64,000 nucleotides of DNA from Polymyxa betae (Eukaryota > Endomyxa > Phytomyxea > Plasmodiophorida > Plasmodiophoridae): the NCBI GenBank assembly GCA_003693705.1, contig RBZT01000267.1, positions 124,001 to 188,000 of the forward strand, given 5' to 3'. Position numbers and translations under genes: made by a program. The notes beneath the pieces were generated by a model that was not told the DNA's origin, ran no database searches, and saw only the letters and a list, made by a program, of their open reading frames with translations. Of this stretch, positions 44,717-56,392 are shown piece by piece; within the stretch, counting starts at the first letter, position 1; each line of letters starts with the position of its first letter.

Positions 44717-45532
44717 ATGGACAGACATCACTTCATACTTTCACTATTTATTTTGTTAGCGCCTTTAGGCGTTTATGTCGAATCAGTCAAGTTGATTGCA
44801 ATTGATGTTCCAGATGAGATCCAGATATCCAATCAGGATATCCAGACATCTAAATCGAATCAATCGTGGAGATATGCAATCGACTCCTTCTACGTGGCCC
44901 TAGGCCCAAAAGTCGCTAATTTCCAGGTCGACGACGCCTTCGCCGGAAAGGTCGTCCACGAGAGCCTGGTATGCGATTTCGAAATGGTGAAGAATGAGGT
45001 TCTTGAAGTTGATTGGGATACTTTACTGTTCACTGCCAGTATCGCATGGCTTGCTGGATATCATTCACCAGTTAGATTCAATGCTGATTTCATTATCTGG
45101 GTCATCGAACATGATACCGAGCTCTATGGTCTGCTGAGAAACTCCCCCGAATTAGAGTGGAAATTCATGATCAATCTGGTTCCGGATCCTCTGGCCATTA
45201 TCAAGCCATTATCTCAAACACCTTCGGATTCCTCAACAAAGGAGTCCCAAACTATCGAAGATTCTGACGAACTTGATGATGACGATGACAATCTGGATGC
45301 GATAAGCGATTCCGACGAAGAGGATGACGAATTTGAAGACCGAATTCGACGACGAGTTCGGAAAGGGATGTGGGAATCGTTATCGGGTCGAATCATGACG
45401 ACAACCATGTGGGGATTGTTAGTTATTATAGCCCTAACTACATTCGTATATTGTACCTGGAACATATCCAGAAAGCATGACATGAACCAGCAAGACCGGC
45501 AACAGCCTGATATACCACTGATATATGTTTGA
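44717..45532 (+). CDS. Unrecognised type I membrane protein with acidic juxtamembrane region
   Basis: A single exon of 271 residues. The N-terminus is a clear signal peptide (MDRHHFILSLFILLAPLGVY). A lumenal region of about 150 residues follows (SVKLIAIDVPDEIQ; WRYAIDSFYVALGPKVANFQ; WLAGYHSPVRFNADFIIWVI). Then comes a highly acidic stretch (DSDELDDDDDNLDAISDSDE) and a basic patch (RIRRRVRKGMW). One transmembrane helix (MWGLLVIIALTTFVYCTW) leads to a short polar cytoplasmic tail. It is probably an ER/secretory-pathway or surface protein. I recognise no family. It converges on NDC1, with 37 bp between stops. Confidence 0.72.
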   Translation: MDRHHFILSLFILLAPLGVYVESVKLIAIDVPDEIQISNQDIQTSKSNQSWRYAIDSFYVALGPKVANFQVDDAFAGKVVHESLVCDFEMVKNEVLEVDWDTLLFTASIAWLAGYHSPVRFNADFIIWVIEHDTELYGLLRNSPELEWKFMINLVPDPLAIIKPLSQTPSDSSTKESQTIEDSDELDDDDDNLDAISDSDEEDDEFEDRIRRRVRKGMWESLSGRIMTTTMWGLLVIIALTTFVYCTWNISRKHDMNQQDRQQPDIPLIYV

Positions 45533-45569
45533 AACAATAAATCTTGCATGTCCTGTTTTAACAAAATAT

Positions 45570-47487
45570 TTAATGTTGAAATTCGGCATACTGCCGAAGT
45601 CGCAGCGCGTACTTTTGTGGAAACGAAAAGTTTTTCAGATATCGATAAAATCTGAAGATGATCCTGTAGAGAGCGCGATCCAGTGCACGACTTAAAGCCA
45701 CTGGTGCCAAGCTGGAATGTTCAGTATTCGGACCATCAACATAAAGGCGTTGCTTGTCAGCCTCCGACAACTCGACATTCTCATATGCAGCTTCGATAAA
45801 GTCGCCGATGGCGATTGATGCTGCCAGAAGTGAGCTTACGATCTCCTCAAACGAACGTTGGACCGATCCCATTTCATCTTCTTCAATAGAATGGACAACG
45901 AGAGCTGACAGCGCTGATCGACCATCTTAGACAACATGAAATGTTGTAAAATAAAAGCAACAGACCTTGAGTGATATTGATGAGATCGTCGGTTTGAGCA
46001 AATAATGCATAAGCCTGAGATCTCGCTTTGCGGCTGTTTTCTGTTCAAAAAAAAATTAACACACAGTATAAAAAAGCAAAAAGAAGTTGAGCGAACCCGG
46101 ATCACAGGCAGCATATAGCAATTTGGATAAGGCATCCAGACGGCTGATGCAAACCTTCGATACAGACGCCCATAAATTGTTGTCTCCCGATCTATAAATG
46201 GTGACTCGGGCGTCAGACGATATATTACACATATCACTCAATTCGAGAAACCCTAATGACTAACAGGCAAATGTTAGAACAGTCCACATAATAACATTGT
46301 TTAGGACAGACGCGTGTGTAACGATCTCGATCTTGTTGCAATACTTTCACCAGTACGGATATGGAAATCGTGGTTGATTTGTCAGATAGAACAGATTGCA
46401 TCAAAACGACTTCGAGAATATGTCGCGATAGTTCCCAGGAAATGAACAGTTTCAGACAACTGAAAACGATATCAGCCATCAGCGGCTGTAAACTGGAATC
46501 TTACATAAGAATACAGTTGAGTTCTGATCCCAGACAGAAATGACACCCAGCAGATGGGCTGAATAATGAGGCAAACGCAGCAAAAGGGGTTCGTTGCAAA
46601 ATGAAATGAATGAGACGAACCGGAACCAAAAACCAAAGCACGGTGAAGACCAAACCATATCGTAAACTCGAACGAACGATTGGCAATGTTTTTAACCGGA
46701 TCTGAGTTTCCAAAGGCAGTTGCAGTGTGGGAAACCGAAACTACAATAGCTCGAATGAGCGCCGATAGTTAACAAAACCTAGACGTCTATACCGATGTTT
46801 GTGTCATCAGACGCCGAATGAAATAAACCAGAGAGAAGAGCATCATACGACTGGAATAACATTGTAAGCTGGACGAGACCGATGTCTGGGTTGATATTAG
46901 CGTCCATAACGAGGAAACAATCGTTAAGGTTGCACAGCAAAGAGTGGAAGGATTTGTTATGAGACAGAACAATCTCTGTGGACCCGTCCTTAACTGAGTA
47001 ACAGCTACACACGACATCAGGGTTAGAAATCAGAGGAAACAGAGCTCGACACCTTTGACATGACGAATAAACATGACTAGATACATCTGTTGAAGGAACA
47101 CAAACACGAGCAGGTAGAGCATATTTGATACAGTGAAAACTCTCCAAACTATCCGATAAATATCAGCATTTACAGATGAAGGAATGACAATTTACTCATA
47201 CAGTAAAGCGTTGGACGAAGATTGGCCAAAATAACAAGCAACGATTGGACGATTGCATTGATGAGTAATGCCATTAATACCCTTCTCCGTTTGATCTGAT
47301 CAATCCAGATCTGAGCGACATCGTCATCGGCGATTGTCGATCGTGCCGCCTGTTTCGGATCAGGGGATTTAGCTAAATTCTTGCTGGAAGATTGTGGTGT
47401 GCTCTGAACTTGGCTGGTATTGTGCTGAATCTGTTGAAGTATTGGATTGGATTTAGAAGAGATTGATGATGGAATTGACTGCCACAT
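45570..47487 (-). CDS. NDC1: Nucleoporin NDC1-like transmembrane protein
   Basis: The start MWQSIPSSISSKSNPILQQI leads to a Ser/Gln-rich tail and a first membrane segment (RRRVLMALLINAIVQSLLVI). Spliced exons give VSNMLYLLVFVFLQQMYLVM and, near 46550-46700, another hydrophobic block (LRYGLVFTVLWFLVPVRLIH). The cytoplasmic C-terminus is the most diagnostic: SRLDALSKLLYAACDPGS, SVQRSFEEIVSSLLAASIAI and the end RALDRALYRIIFRFYRYL...LRQYAEFQH. These correspond to the WALEGLSHL, GVVQ...ILNTLL and AIYRI...LEF parts of vertebrate NDC1. NDC1 anchors nuclear pore and spindle pole structures in the envelope. The number of membrane segments and the exons at 46240-46780 are not fully resolved. Confidence 0.65.
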
Positions 47488-47796
47488 TGTAGAAATGACA
47501 AACTGCAGAAATATGCGTCACTCAGAAATGACGATCAACAAATAGATGCGCTGTCCAACTTAAAAAGTAATTTTGATTTTAGAATGATGCGCAGTAGAGA
47601 AAAGATCTGAACTCAGCGCAACTCAAGAAGATGGGGATTGCGAGAACAAAAGAAAAGTGATTCGATCATCATCGCCATAAAATACTGAAAACAAAAGTAT
47701 GGGATAAAGCGACGCTGTTGATGATGTCCTGTCCAGCCCTAGATAACAAACTAGGGTTTATAGCACTCCAGTACAGTATGAGGAGAGTCACCCAAG

Positions 47797-49223
47797 ATGC
47801 CTCAACAAGGTGGCCATCATAGTATCGTTATCACATGTATTGCTCATGTCATCATCGTTATCAATAGTCTCGTGTCTATTAGAGTTCGATCATACAACCG
47901 GGCCTTGCATTCGATGTCATTATCCTGACAACATTCCAGCTGAGTTCCTAGCGATCCTGCCAGTCTATGCACTTCCAGATGCCATACATAAGAACAATCT
48001 TGTACTTCGTCCTTTCTGCTGTATGACTTTCAATACTGATTTGTACACAGGATTTCGTCTATTTCCTGGCGTTTCCATCAGAATCCAGTGATGAATATCT
48101 ATTGGGCATTTCTTGTTTCAAGCAATGTCTAACAGATCAGGCAGATCGCTCGTGTATTCAACGAGCAATTATGATTGGATTATTACAGAAGTCATCTGAT
48201 ACATTATATGCATCAGCTTATACAATCTTACAATCAGCTTTATCACGTCCAGCTCGATACTTTTTTGAAAGGGATTCCTATGATCAAGACCCTTTGCCAA
48301 TTTTAAAAGCTCTGCATGATGATTCACAGATCGCCTTGAATGCATCTCTATCTTCTAGCCGACATTCTAACATTGCTCTTATGTCATCTTTCAAGAAGCT
48401 CATTGCATCTGCTCCTGAACAAACATTTACTGTTATGAAAGCTATCAGTGCTGGCGCTAAGATCGTTATCTTTTCACAGGCGTCTCTTCACCACTTAACG
48501 TCAACTGTTTTAGCATTCTCTAGTTTATCATCTGGACCGATCTCAGTCTTTCCTTATGTTCCAATTCAGCATTTTGAGCAATTTCAACAGCGAGCAAAAC
48601 ATTCCATAATGGGTATCAATAATCATTTGTTATGGATGAAGGCGTCTGCTAATGTGTTCTTCAATATTGATGATCACGAACTTCGAATAGAGCAAGGCGT
48701 CTGGGCCGATATTTTACGATTAACTCGGGCTGATAGGCGGTTTGCAGCGGAACTGGCCGTTGCTGAAAATTCGGATTCTTTCGCCTCGTTATACAAGAAT
48801 TATGAGAACAGAGCTATCCGAAGTTTAAATGCTCGCTTGAAATCAGAGAAGGAAGTCGGCGGCGGTGATCTCGCAGTGGATAATCTGCTACGAGATTTCA
48901 ATACCTCATGGGCCGGTATAATGTTTGGATTTACTAAAAATCAAGCGGATGACACTGCTGAAGATATCAACCATGCACATCCATGCCATGATGATGATGA
49001 TGGTGATGATGTATTTGATGAGGAATCAAGTCTGGGATCGATCTGGGACTCGATTTCGAACCAGACGGCAACAATCGGTGGCCAAGCTCAGCGGACGTTA
49101 TTTGAAGCGTCGTCCAAAGTGTCATCATGGATCGGCTCATTAGCTCAATCGTTATCTTGTAAGAGAGATGAGTCTTGTATCGAACTGACACTAATTCATT
49201 GCAGCGAACGACCAGGATCCTGA
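47797..49223 (+). CDS. AVL9: AVL9-type DENN protein of late secretory traffic
   Basis: The ATG at 47797 and a 45-nt intron give MPQQGGHH|ISCLLEFDHTTGP. This is followed by RCHYPDN, YALPDAIHKNNL|DFVYFLAFP across a second short intron, and LLGISCFKQC. The central DENN part has RAIMIGLLQKSSDTLYASAY, YFFERDSYDQDPLPILKALH, KAISAGAKIVIFSQASLHHL and SSGPISVFPYVP. After LLWMKASANVFFNIDDHELR comes an acidic His/Asp run (CHDDDDGDDVFDEESS) and a helical end. The ALPD and GISCxxQ motifs and overall order match AVL9, needed for Golgi-to-surface transport in yeast and for cell migration in animals. Stop near 49223. Confidence 0.82.
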
Positions 49224-49399
49224 TATTCCATCAAATCATTCACTCTGGTCCGATTAAACTGTTCTATATTTATTTAGCGGAATAAAAACGAGATGTTTCG
49301 GAGGAGCTGTATGATTGAGTCACTGAGATTGATCGGTTGATGGAGTCAATACAATGTTCTGCAATGCTTCTCTCATCACTAATGAGTTTAAGTTAATCC

Positions 49400-50455
49400 A
49401 TGATCAGACCGTCGATTATCTGTGCTGTAGCAAATGCCATCACTGTTCTGGTCGCTGCTTTCATATTTCTGCATTACATCTTCCATGAGACAACAGGAGC
49501 CGATGCTGAAGAGATGGATACCGAACAGGTCGAGAAATTTCGTCATCATAAGAGATTACTTCCTGCAGCGGAACATTTCTCAACTACTACTTTGATTGAG
49601 CAGCATTATTGTCAACCTCAGCAAGGAAATCAATGCTCGTTGAAATCGTATTCGTTCTGTGGAAACAGTAGCAGATCCATCTCATTAACGGTAGGCACGC
49701 CTGCTCTGTTTATCGTGAAACGTTCTGAGTTGGAATCTTGAAGTTTGATGTCGATCAACAGACGTCCAAAAAGTCGCTCGATGGAATTATTGAAGAGCTC
49801 AAAGGTGTCAAAGTACTTGCGACATTCTTCATTTCTGGGCAAGATTCTATCTATCATGAAGATAGATGTGAACAGGCCAAGGCTCTGGTTCAAGCCGGTC
49901 ATCAGGTTGAGATCATGAACTGGAATGGTGCTGAGCTCCAGCCGGATCAGCCAATCGAGGCGCTAGAGATTGATCACGCTAAAGCATTCCTTCGTGATTG
50001 TCTTGGAAGGAAGTCGTTTGAGTCTCTCCAGTTCCGACCGATTCGAGGTCAGATTACGTTGGATCAAGCTTGGGCTGTCTCGCAACGTTATCGTAATCGT
50101 CATCGATTTATGCAGTCCCATCCTGTATTGATTTGTTGCAGATGCTGTCATTGCAATGTGGTCGCTGTCATCCGATCCAGATCATGTCGAGCATCTGATC
50201 GATCTGGCACAAGATGATATAGGCAGGAATGACTCGATTGTGGTTAGATTGCATGATTTGGTATGACCGGTGTTTAAGCAAGATCTGAATCTGCCTGATG
50301 CTGCTGTTTAGGAGTATTGGTCACAATCAGGTCCCATATCAAAGCTTGTATCACATTTTCAAGACCGACATTATCAGTTTATGTCGTCAGAGCGCTGCTA
50401 CATGCAATGCTCGACCGAAGTGTGTCTTGCTCCGGCGCCTCAATCGTGGAAATGA
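49400..50455 (+). CDS. Polysaccharide (chitin-type) deacetylase, membrane anchored
   Basis: NodB-homology deacetylase. MIRPSIICAVANAITVLVAA... is a signal anchor. A Cys-containing linker follows, then, across a 53-nt intron, motif 1 as ISLTFDVDQQ, with the metal-site Asp followed by Asp-x rather than the usual DD. Further blocks are VKVLATFFISGQDS, HQVEIMNWNG (replacing the H-x-x-x-H motif, so one His ligand is not evident), FRPIRGQITLDQAW (motif 3), VIAMWSLSSD and IVVRLHDL (motif 5). The last exon ends CYMQCSTEVCLAPAPQSWK, with three Cys. Because motif 1 and 2 residues deviate, catalytic activity is doubtful. The likely substrate in life would be chitin or another N-acetylated surface glycan. 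Confidence 0.75.
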
Positions 50456-50634
50456 TCCTGACCAGCAGCTGGTCGGTTAACAGCCCTTCTCCCTTGCTCT
50501 CGGGGATTACATTATCCACGTTGCTTCGCCAAGCATTGTGCAAATGTCTCAATAATTTATCCAATACATCAATAATTTAATCATTATATATCAATTATAG
50601 TTACAGTAGAATTTGTATGCTAAGCTCGAATTGA

Positions 50635-53128
50635 TTATTTGGGTTTTAAAACGTTTGTGAAATATGACACATGGTCAGATTCTGTCGCTGTCAATGTCCT
50701 CTCTATCCTGATTGGATTTAATGCCTTAAAGTATCGGATGCCAAGCTTCAGCATCTTTTTACGAATGTGATTCTTCATCTCTGTATCCGCCACTCGAAAC
50801 GAGCCTCCATCGACGTAGTTGTAGACCGAATCAATACGAATCTCCAGCTCGATCTGATTGCATTGAGTTGAGTCATTTAGGAATACTCCAACTCTGGGTT
50901 TCCAATCTGCATGAAGAATAAGCTGGACAGGTCCAATGCGTCTGAACACTTCTCCTACGATTTGGATTATCAACCGTGAACTTCAGAATAGACCGCTTTA
51001 AACGCTCGATCGCTTCAACATTGGTATCAAAATTGATTAACATGCATATTCTTGTGACACAACCAAAGCTGTTTGTTAAGTTAACCTGCCATCATGTCAA
51101 TAGGTTATTCACACATTGAGAGCGATGTTTTACAATGACACAATCAGCAAGCGTCTGGTTCGGAAACCGAACCAACTTGTTCACGCGATCCTTGAACCAA
51201 GTATCGAGTAAACCGATTTGATGAACTTGATACCAAGTTCCATCTACGGTTATTGAATCGTTTACCTGATATGGTTTGCCCCCAAATATGAACTATGATA
51301 ATATATCAAGTTCACATTTCTAATTGCATGAACACAACATACCACGACGCTTTCTACGAACCGGGTAATTGTTTTGCTCAAAGCAAAAGCCACACTGAGC
51401 ATAAGTGCAGAGATAGCTGTCAAAAGCTGATTGAATGCATACCCGAAGATACGATAGACAATCACAGTTATAAAGACCCAGAATACAGCAGATATAGACG
51501 TGTTAATTAAATGAGAAAGGTTTTCGAATCCTTTCAGACGATTTGTCAAAACAGTTTTTGAATTAAAAACCGACTTGAACGCAGCAGAAAATTGCTCCAG
51601 AGAGACAGCTTTATTCTGCAATGCGTTTCCTTGTCGGAAGAACATCATACGAAATGCTTGCACACCAACCATTGGATTCTAACAAGAACAATTATTAGAG
51701 AGTTTTTAACTGATCCAAAGCTGAATGGCTTTACCTCCCAAAAGGAGCACCACGTCTCTAAAGAGATTGATGGAGGGATTCCTGCATCAGGTCTATGATC
51801 GTTAACAATATTGTTAAAGATGATATTTCCAATCAGGCCCATATCTTTAGTCGTTGATACAATAATGCTGGAATCGGTCGAAAACACCCAATCGTCATTT
51901 CGATGCTTCAGCGGGAACTGAATCGCACCTCCCCTAAAGCATGCTGTTCAGATAGCATATGCTATATAACGGAAAGTCATACCTGATGTATTCAATGTCT
52001 GCAAGTATGCTTTTGCCAGTGTTCTTGTTTAATCGGAGCCTTTCGAGATCTTTACGATCTGCAGTATTGCGACAGCAAAGATTGATCATTACTTCTTCCA
52101 AGAAAAGCAACAATTTGATCCGCTTTCCGAACGATTGGTCAGCTCCCCACATCTCAATAAGTTGAGTGAATACTGTCTTAATTACAAGACCGATCAAGAT
52201 TGTATACAGAGACTGAAGCACTTGATGGCCGCGATAGAATTTGATTGAGCCAATATTGGCTAAATCCAGCCAGGCTTGAAGCACGAGGGTATCGATAGCA
52301 ACCGCTAGAGAGGAATGTCAGAATTAAAATGGTGCCAGGTTCAGCGTCACAACCGAGTACGATAGCACGAAGATAGCCTCGTAGCGACTTGTCTATCATA
52401 GGGAACAGCCATGCTGGCGATTTCACCAGAAGCCGGAGGGTTTTGAAGACGGCAACTTCCAAAACATAAGCGATGATACAGCAGGCAGCAAGCTAAGCGG
52501 GTCGTCAATTGTCTGCATTTGAGACATAATTAGGCGCTTACCATGCCAGGAATTGCTGTCCAAACCCAGATTCGATTACCATCCTCTTTCAGCAGGGTCA
52601 TACCAGAGTCAAATATCCAAAGAATGGTAGTAGCGACCAAGCTGGATAAGACAACCGTGACGGTCATGCTTCTTTTGGCAATCCATATTGCACAGCGTTG
52701 TCTGAAATTTAACATTCGATGATCTTCAGAGAATATGACATCACAATCTTCCATCATATCGATTATTTTGGAGATATGCGGTTCTGAGGTTGCCATAACA
52801 GGCAATGTGTCGGTTTCTTCCAGCTTGTCGTCGTCACCAAACAGACTCTCCATTTCGATGTCGTTCACGTTGAAGGACCTCTGACTCCTCATTGCCTTGC
52901 TCCCAACACCCCGCAATCTGGTACGAAGCTCAGCAAAAGACTTCTCATCTCGAATGGATTTGGAATGGTAAGAATGCGGTGGATCCTCTGAGTGCTGTGA
53001 TCTGGCTGGCTCGTCAAGCATGGCTGCTATCGACGATAGTCCCTTAGTAAGATTATAAGAGCCAGCAGGGTCGTTACCGATGAATGAACTGTGCAGCAAG
53101 TCATGTTGGACATGTGCAGAGGCCGCAT
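50635..53128 (-). CDS. MscS-like mechanosensitive channel, copy A
   Basis: A multi-exon gene. The N-terminus is cytoplasmic and Ser/Arg-rich (RSQHSEDPPHSYHSKSIRDE). Transmembrane segments follow (MTVTVVLSSLVATTILWIFD and others at 51900-52600). An EF-hand-like linker comes next (IIFNNIVNDHRPD ... SISLETWCSFW). The MscS pore is FGYAFNQLLTAISALMLSVA...FALSKTITRFVESVV, and then the beta domain has YQVNDSITVDGTWYQVHQIGL-type sequence and a cytoplasmic end. The layout is that of fungal/protist Msy-type and plant MSL channels, which release ions on membrane stretch at hypo-osmotic shock. The start at 53128 assumes a 35-nt intron that joins TVHSS to GLSSIAAML. A later Met at about 53024 is the alternative. 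It is a tandem paralogue of copy B. Confidence 0.82.
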
Positions 53129-53143
53129 ATCATCTCTATTATT

Positions 53144-55722
53144 TTATTGTGTATATCCCAGGTATGTATTGCTAGTAGACGGCGTTTTCTTCACCACGCC
53201 ACCGCTATCGCGTGATTTCGACGACAACGGGGGCGAAATCGAGTCGGGACCATCGAGCAATTTTACAGATTGTGTTGGTTGGATGTATTCGATGCCAAGT
53301 TTGACCATCTTTTTACGGATATGGTTCTTGAGCTCAGTGTCTGCTATCCTGAATGAACCACCATCAACATAAGAATAGACAGACTCGACTCTGATCTCGA
53401 GCTCAACAGCAGATGTGACTGATAAATCGTTCAAGAACACGGTAACTCGAGGTTTCCAATCTATAGCCAACATTTTGTCGTCTGGCATTATAATACTGAG
53501 TATTCTTACGTTCCGAGTTTTGAACGGTGTATTTCAAGATCGACGCTTTCAGTCTTTCAAGAGCTTCGGCTCTTGTATCCAGTCGGATTTGCATAGCTAT
53601 TCGGGTTATGCATCCGAAACTATTTGTAAGATTCACCTAAATAAATAATATCATTATAAATCCTAGAAAATGCTCTATGGACTTACAATTGGCAAATCGG
53701 CCAACATCAGATTTGAATATCGTACAAGTTTGTTGACACTATCTTTGAACTTTGTCTCGAGTAAGCCGATCTGAAAGACTTGATACCAAGTCCCGTTAAT
53801 ATTAACGGCGTCGTTTACTTGATAAGGCTTCGTGCCAAAGACGAACTATAAGAAACGTTCTTCAGAGCTCAACATTATCCAAAATGTCACATTTACCACA
53901 ACGCTCTCTACTGCTCTGCTAATTGTTTTGCTTAAAGCAAACGAAACACCAAGAACCAGAGCCGAAATTGCGGTTACGAGTTGATTTAGTTCATAGCCAA
54001 ATATATTGCAAACAATGACGATCATCAGTACCCAGAATATGGTTGATATGAAAGTGTTCATGAGATAAGATAAATTTGCGAAACTCTGCAAACGGTTTGC
54101 AAGCACAGACCGGGTATTGATGATAGATTTAAATGCAGAAACAAACTGTTCCTTGTTGACGCGTTTGCTTTGTAAAGCGTTTCCTTGCCTTAAGAACATC
54201 AGCCGAAAGCTTTGAACGGCAAGAGCAGGAGTCTAAAGAAGATCAACTTCAAGGGAAAACTTGAGTCAATAGCTCTTACTTCAAAATAGGAAACAAAAGT
54301 TTGTAGATCGACTGTTTGTGCTTGGATTCGATTCGAATCCTCCAATATGTTGTTGAAAATGATCTCAGCTAAAAGACCCATGTCTTTTGTATTCGCTACT
54401 TCAATGGACGACTCGGCCGAAAATAGCCATTGTTCACGATGATGACAAAGTGGAAATAGAAGAGGAGTCTTACTGTAAGCAAACGCAGACATTCAGAAAT
54501 CAACTCTTCAAACCCAAACGGTCCTACCGGATTGACTCTACATATGACATCATAAAATCACGATTAGAGCGTTGCTGAAGAATCTGAACAAAAACAGCTC
54601 TATCAGCATCATTGCGACAGCACAACCTGAGCATAATATTCTCCAGAAACACCATTGCTTCGATGCGTTTACCGAACGATTTCTCGGTTGCCCACATATC
54701 AAACAATTCGTTAAACATGTTTCGAATAACTAATAGGATTCCAACAACATAAATGGAGGTCAAGATCGAATTCGCATAAAACACTTCAGTCGAATTAAAA
54801 GTGGAAGTGTCAAGCCACCAGTTTAGTACAAGGCTTTGCATCAAGATTGCTGCAGCAACGTTTAGTTGGGAAATGACGTTCAATTGGCAACGAATACCCA
54901 TTAATACGGCCCTGACATATCCTGACGCCGAATTTTGAATCAGGGGAAATAACCACAACGGAGAGGAAATAATGAGACCTGCAACACGTAGAAATGCGAT
55001 TTCCACGAGATACGACACCAATACGGCAATGGCAATCTAAATTTCATATCAACAATCAAACTTCTATCAATGAAACCCATACAGACGATGCCAGGTATCG
55101 CTGACCAGATCCAAGGTTCGTTTCCAGACGGGTTATTCAAACTGGCGCTATTGGCAAAAAAGAAGAGACCGGCGGTAATCAAGAAGCTTGCAACGACTAG
55201 AAACACAAGCAAAAAACGATGTGAAACCCAGATAACGACGCGATCCCAAGTTTTCAAGTTTCTCCTTTCTTCGGACAGAATAGAATCGCAATCCTCGAAA
55301 ATGTCCACGACCATTGCTGTCAAAGGCGCCGTTGTATGGTTGACAGATAAAGTCTGCGTCTCGTCCCATCGTTCTTCTTCTGCCAAAAGAGCATCGTGCA
55401 AATCATTGATATTGCTGGAATGTCGTCTGACTTCCAGGTTTAAACTCTGACCGATCCCGGTAGATTGGGGTAGAGCTAGAAGCTGATCGAGGTTCGATCG
55501 CTTCTCTTCATCTGCCTCATGCTGGGGGGGTTCTGAAGTGATTAACCGATAGTCGCCAGTGACGACTCGGATATCGATCTGGTCTGGATGGCGGTCCTTG
55601 GGGTCGATACCAGATGACATTAATGTACACAGACTGCTTTTACAGAGACAGCAGTGATTATGCTGCTTACTGCAGTCATTCACCCAAGGTCGTATGCAAT
55701 GTTGGGCTGCGCTCAATTTCAT
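53144..55722 (-). CDS. MscS-like mechanosensitive channel, copy B
   Basis: Same architecture as copy A, aligned throughout: FEDCDSILSEERRNLKTWDR (copy A MEDCDVIFSEDHRMLNFRQR), SGNEPWIWSAIPGIV, EIIFNNILEDSN (EF-hand-like), the pore FGYELNQLVTAISALVLGVS...FALSKTISRAVESVV, then GTWYQVFQIGLLETKF, LVRYSNLMLADLP and NSFGCITRIAMQIRLDTRAE. The copies have diverged strongly outside the pore and beta domain, so the duplication is not recent. The first 35 residues are Cys/His-rich and may be leader. MSSGIDPKDRHPDQIDIR (near 55617) is an alternative start. Its TAA lies inside an AATAAAA sequence, about 15 nt before the predicted start of copy A. Confidence 0.84.
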
Positions 55723-55766
55723 GTCTGTATTGGCGAAATAAATACTAGATACAGGCTACTGTCCTG

Positions 55767-56197
55767 CTACCTAGTCGCTGGATGCCGCCTTCTGTAAGTC
55801 CTGTTAAGTAACCATTGAATATCAGTAAATCCACTGACCGGAGAAACAAGTGGCTCCTGGATTTGGCTGAGCTTCTCTTCGATTCGGTCCAACCTGCTTT
55901 TTAGATCTCGGTTGTCGTCTGCAATGCGGTTCATCAAATCCACTTCAGGCGTTCGCGTTGTCATATCGACTGCTTTGCCCATGGTCACGATAGTTTTGCC
56001 GAGATCTCCAAGCGACTCCATAGCCTGATTCGCATTCTTTTCGGCCTCGGTTTTCTGTTAAACTTTCAGCAAAGTAATCCTCACTAGAACGAAAAGATTT
56101 CACCAACGGCGGTCATGCGATAGATAAAGTACGACAGACCTACGGCGGAGCAAGCGCCGGCGAAGATCAAGAGATCTTTGGGACGAACTGAACCCAT
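55767..56197 (-). CDS. Small membrane-anchored coiled-coil protein
   Basis: Exon 1 gives MGSVRPKDLLIFAGACSAVG and a hydrophobic LSYFIYRMTA anchor. After a short intron (about 56058-56105) comes KTEAEKNANQAMESLGDLGK and a heptad coiled coil (VDLMNRIADDNRDLKSRLDR, IEEKLSQIQ), then a short basic tail. About 125 residues, one N-terminal membrane segment and a cytosolic coil. It lies 45 bp from copy B of MscS on the same strand and is divergent from the OSCA/TMEM63 gene across 195 bp. No family recognised. A regulatory partner of the neighbouring channels is possible but unsupported beyond position. Confidence 0.6.
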
Positions 56198-56392
56198 TTT
56201 GAAAGCACTAAATTAGCATTGATTAGATGAAAACCCGTGAATATAATGCCAGTATTGTCTCGATTAACGGCATGTGATTTGTGAAATCTTCGTATTTATT
56301 CGTCCGTGAGTCTGGACTTTTCCTCTGACTCGAAACTTTCTGCGTTACTCATTTCAAAGTGTGTTTTTCATTGTGTGTCCTTAACAAGCGAC

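Noticed and set aside
48967-49191. His-rich minus-strand ORF (HHHHHHHH run)
   Set aside because: It is the antisense of the Asp run encoded by GAT repeats in AVL9.
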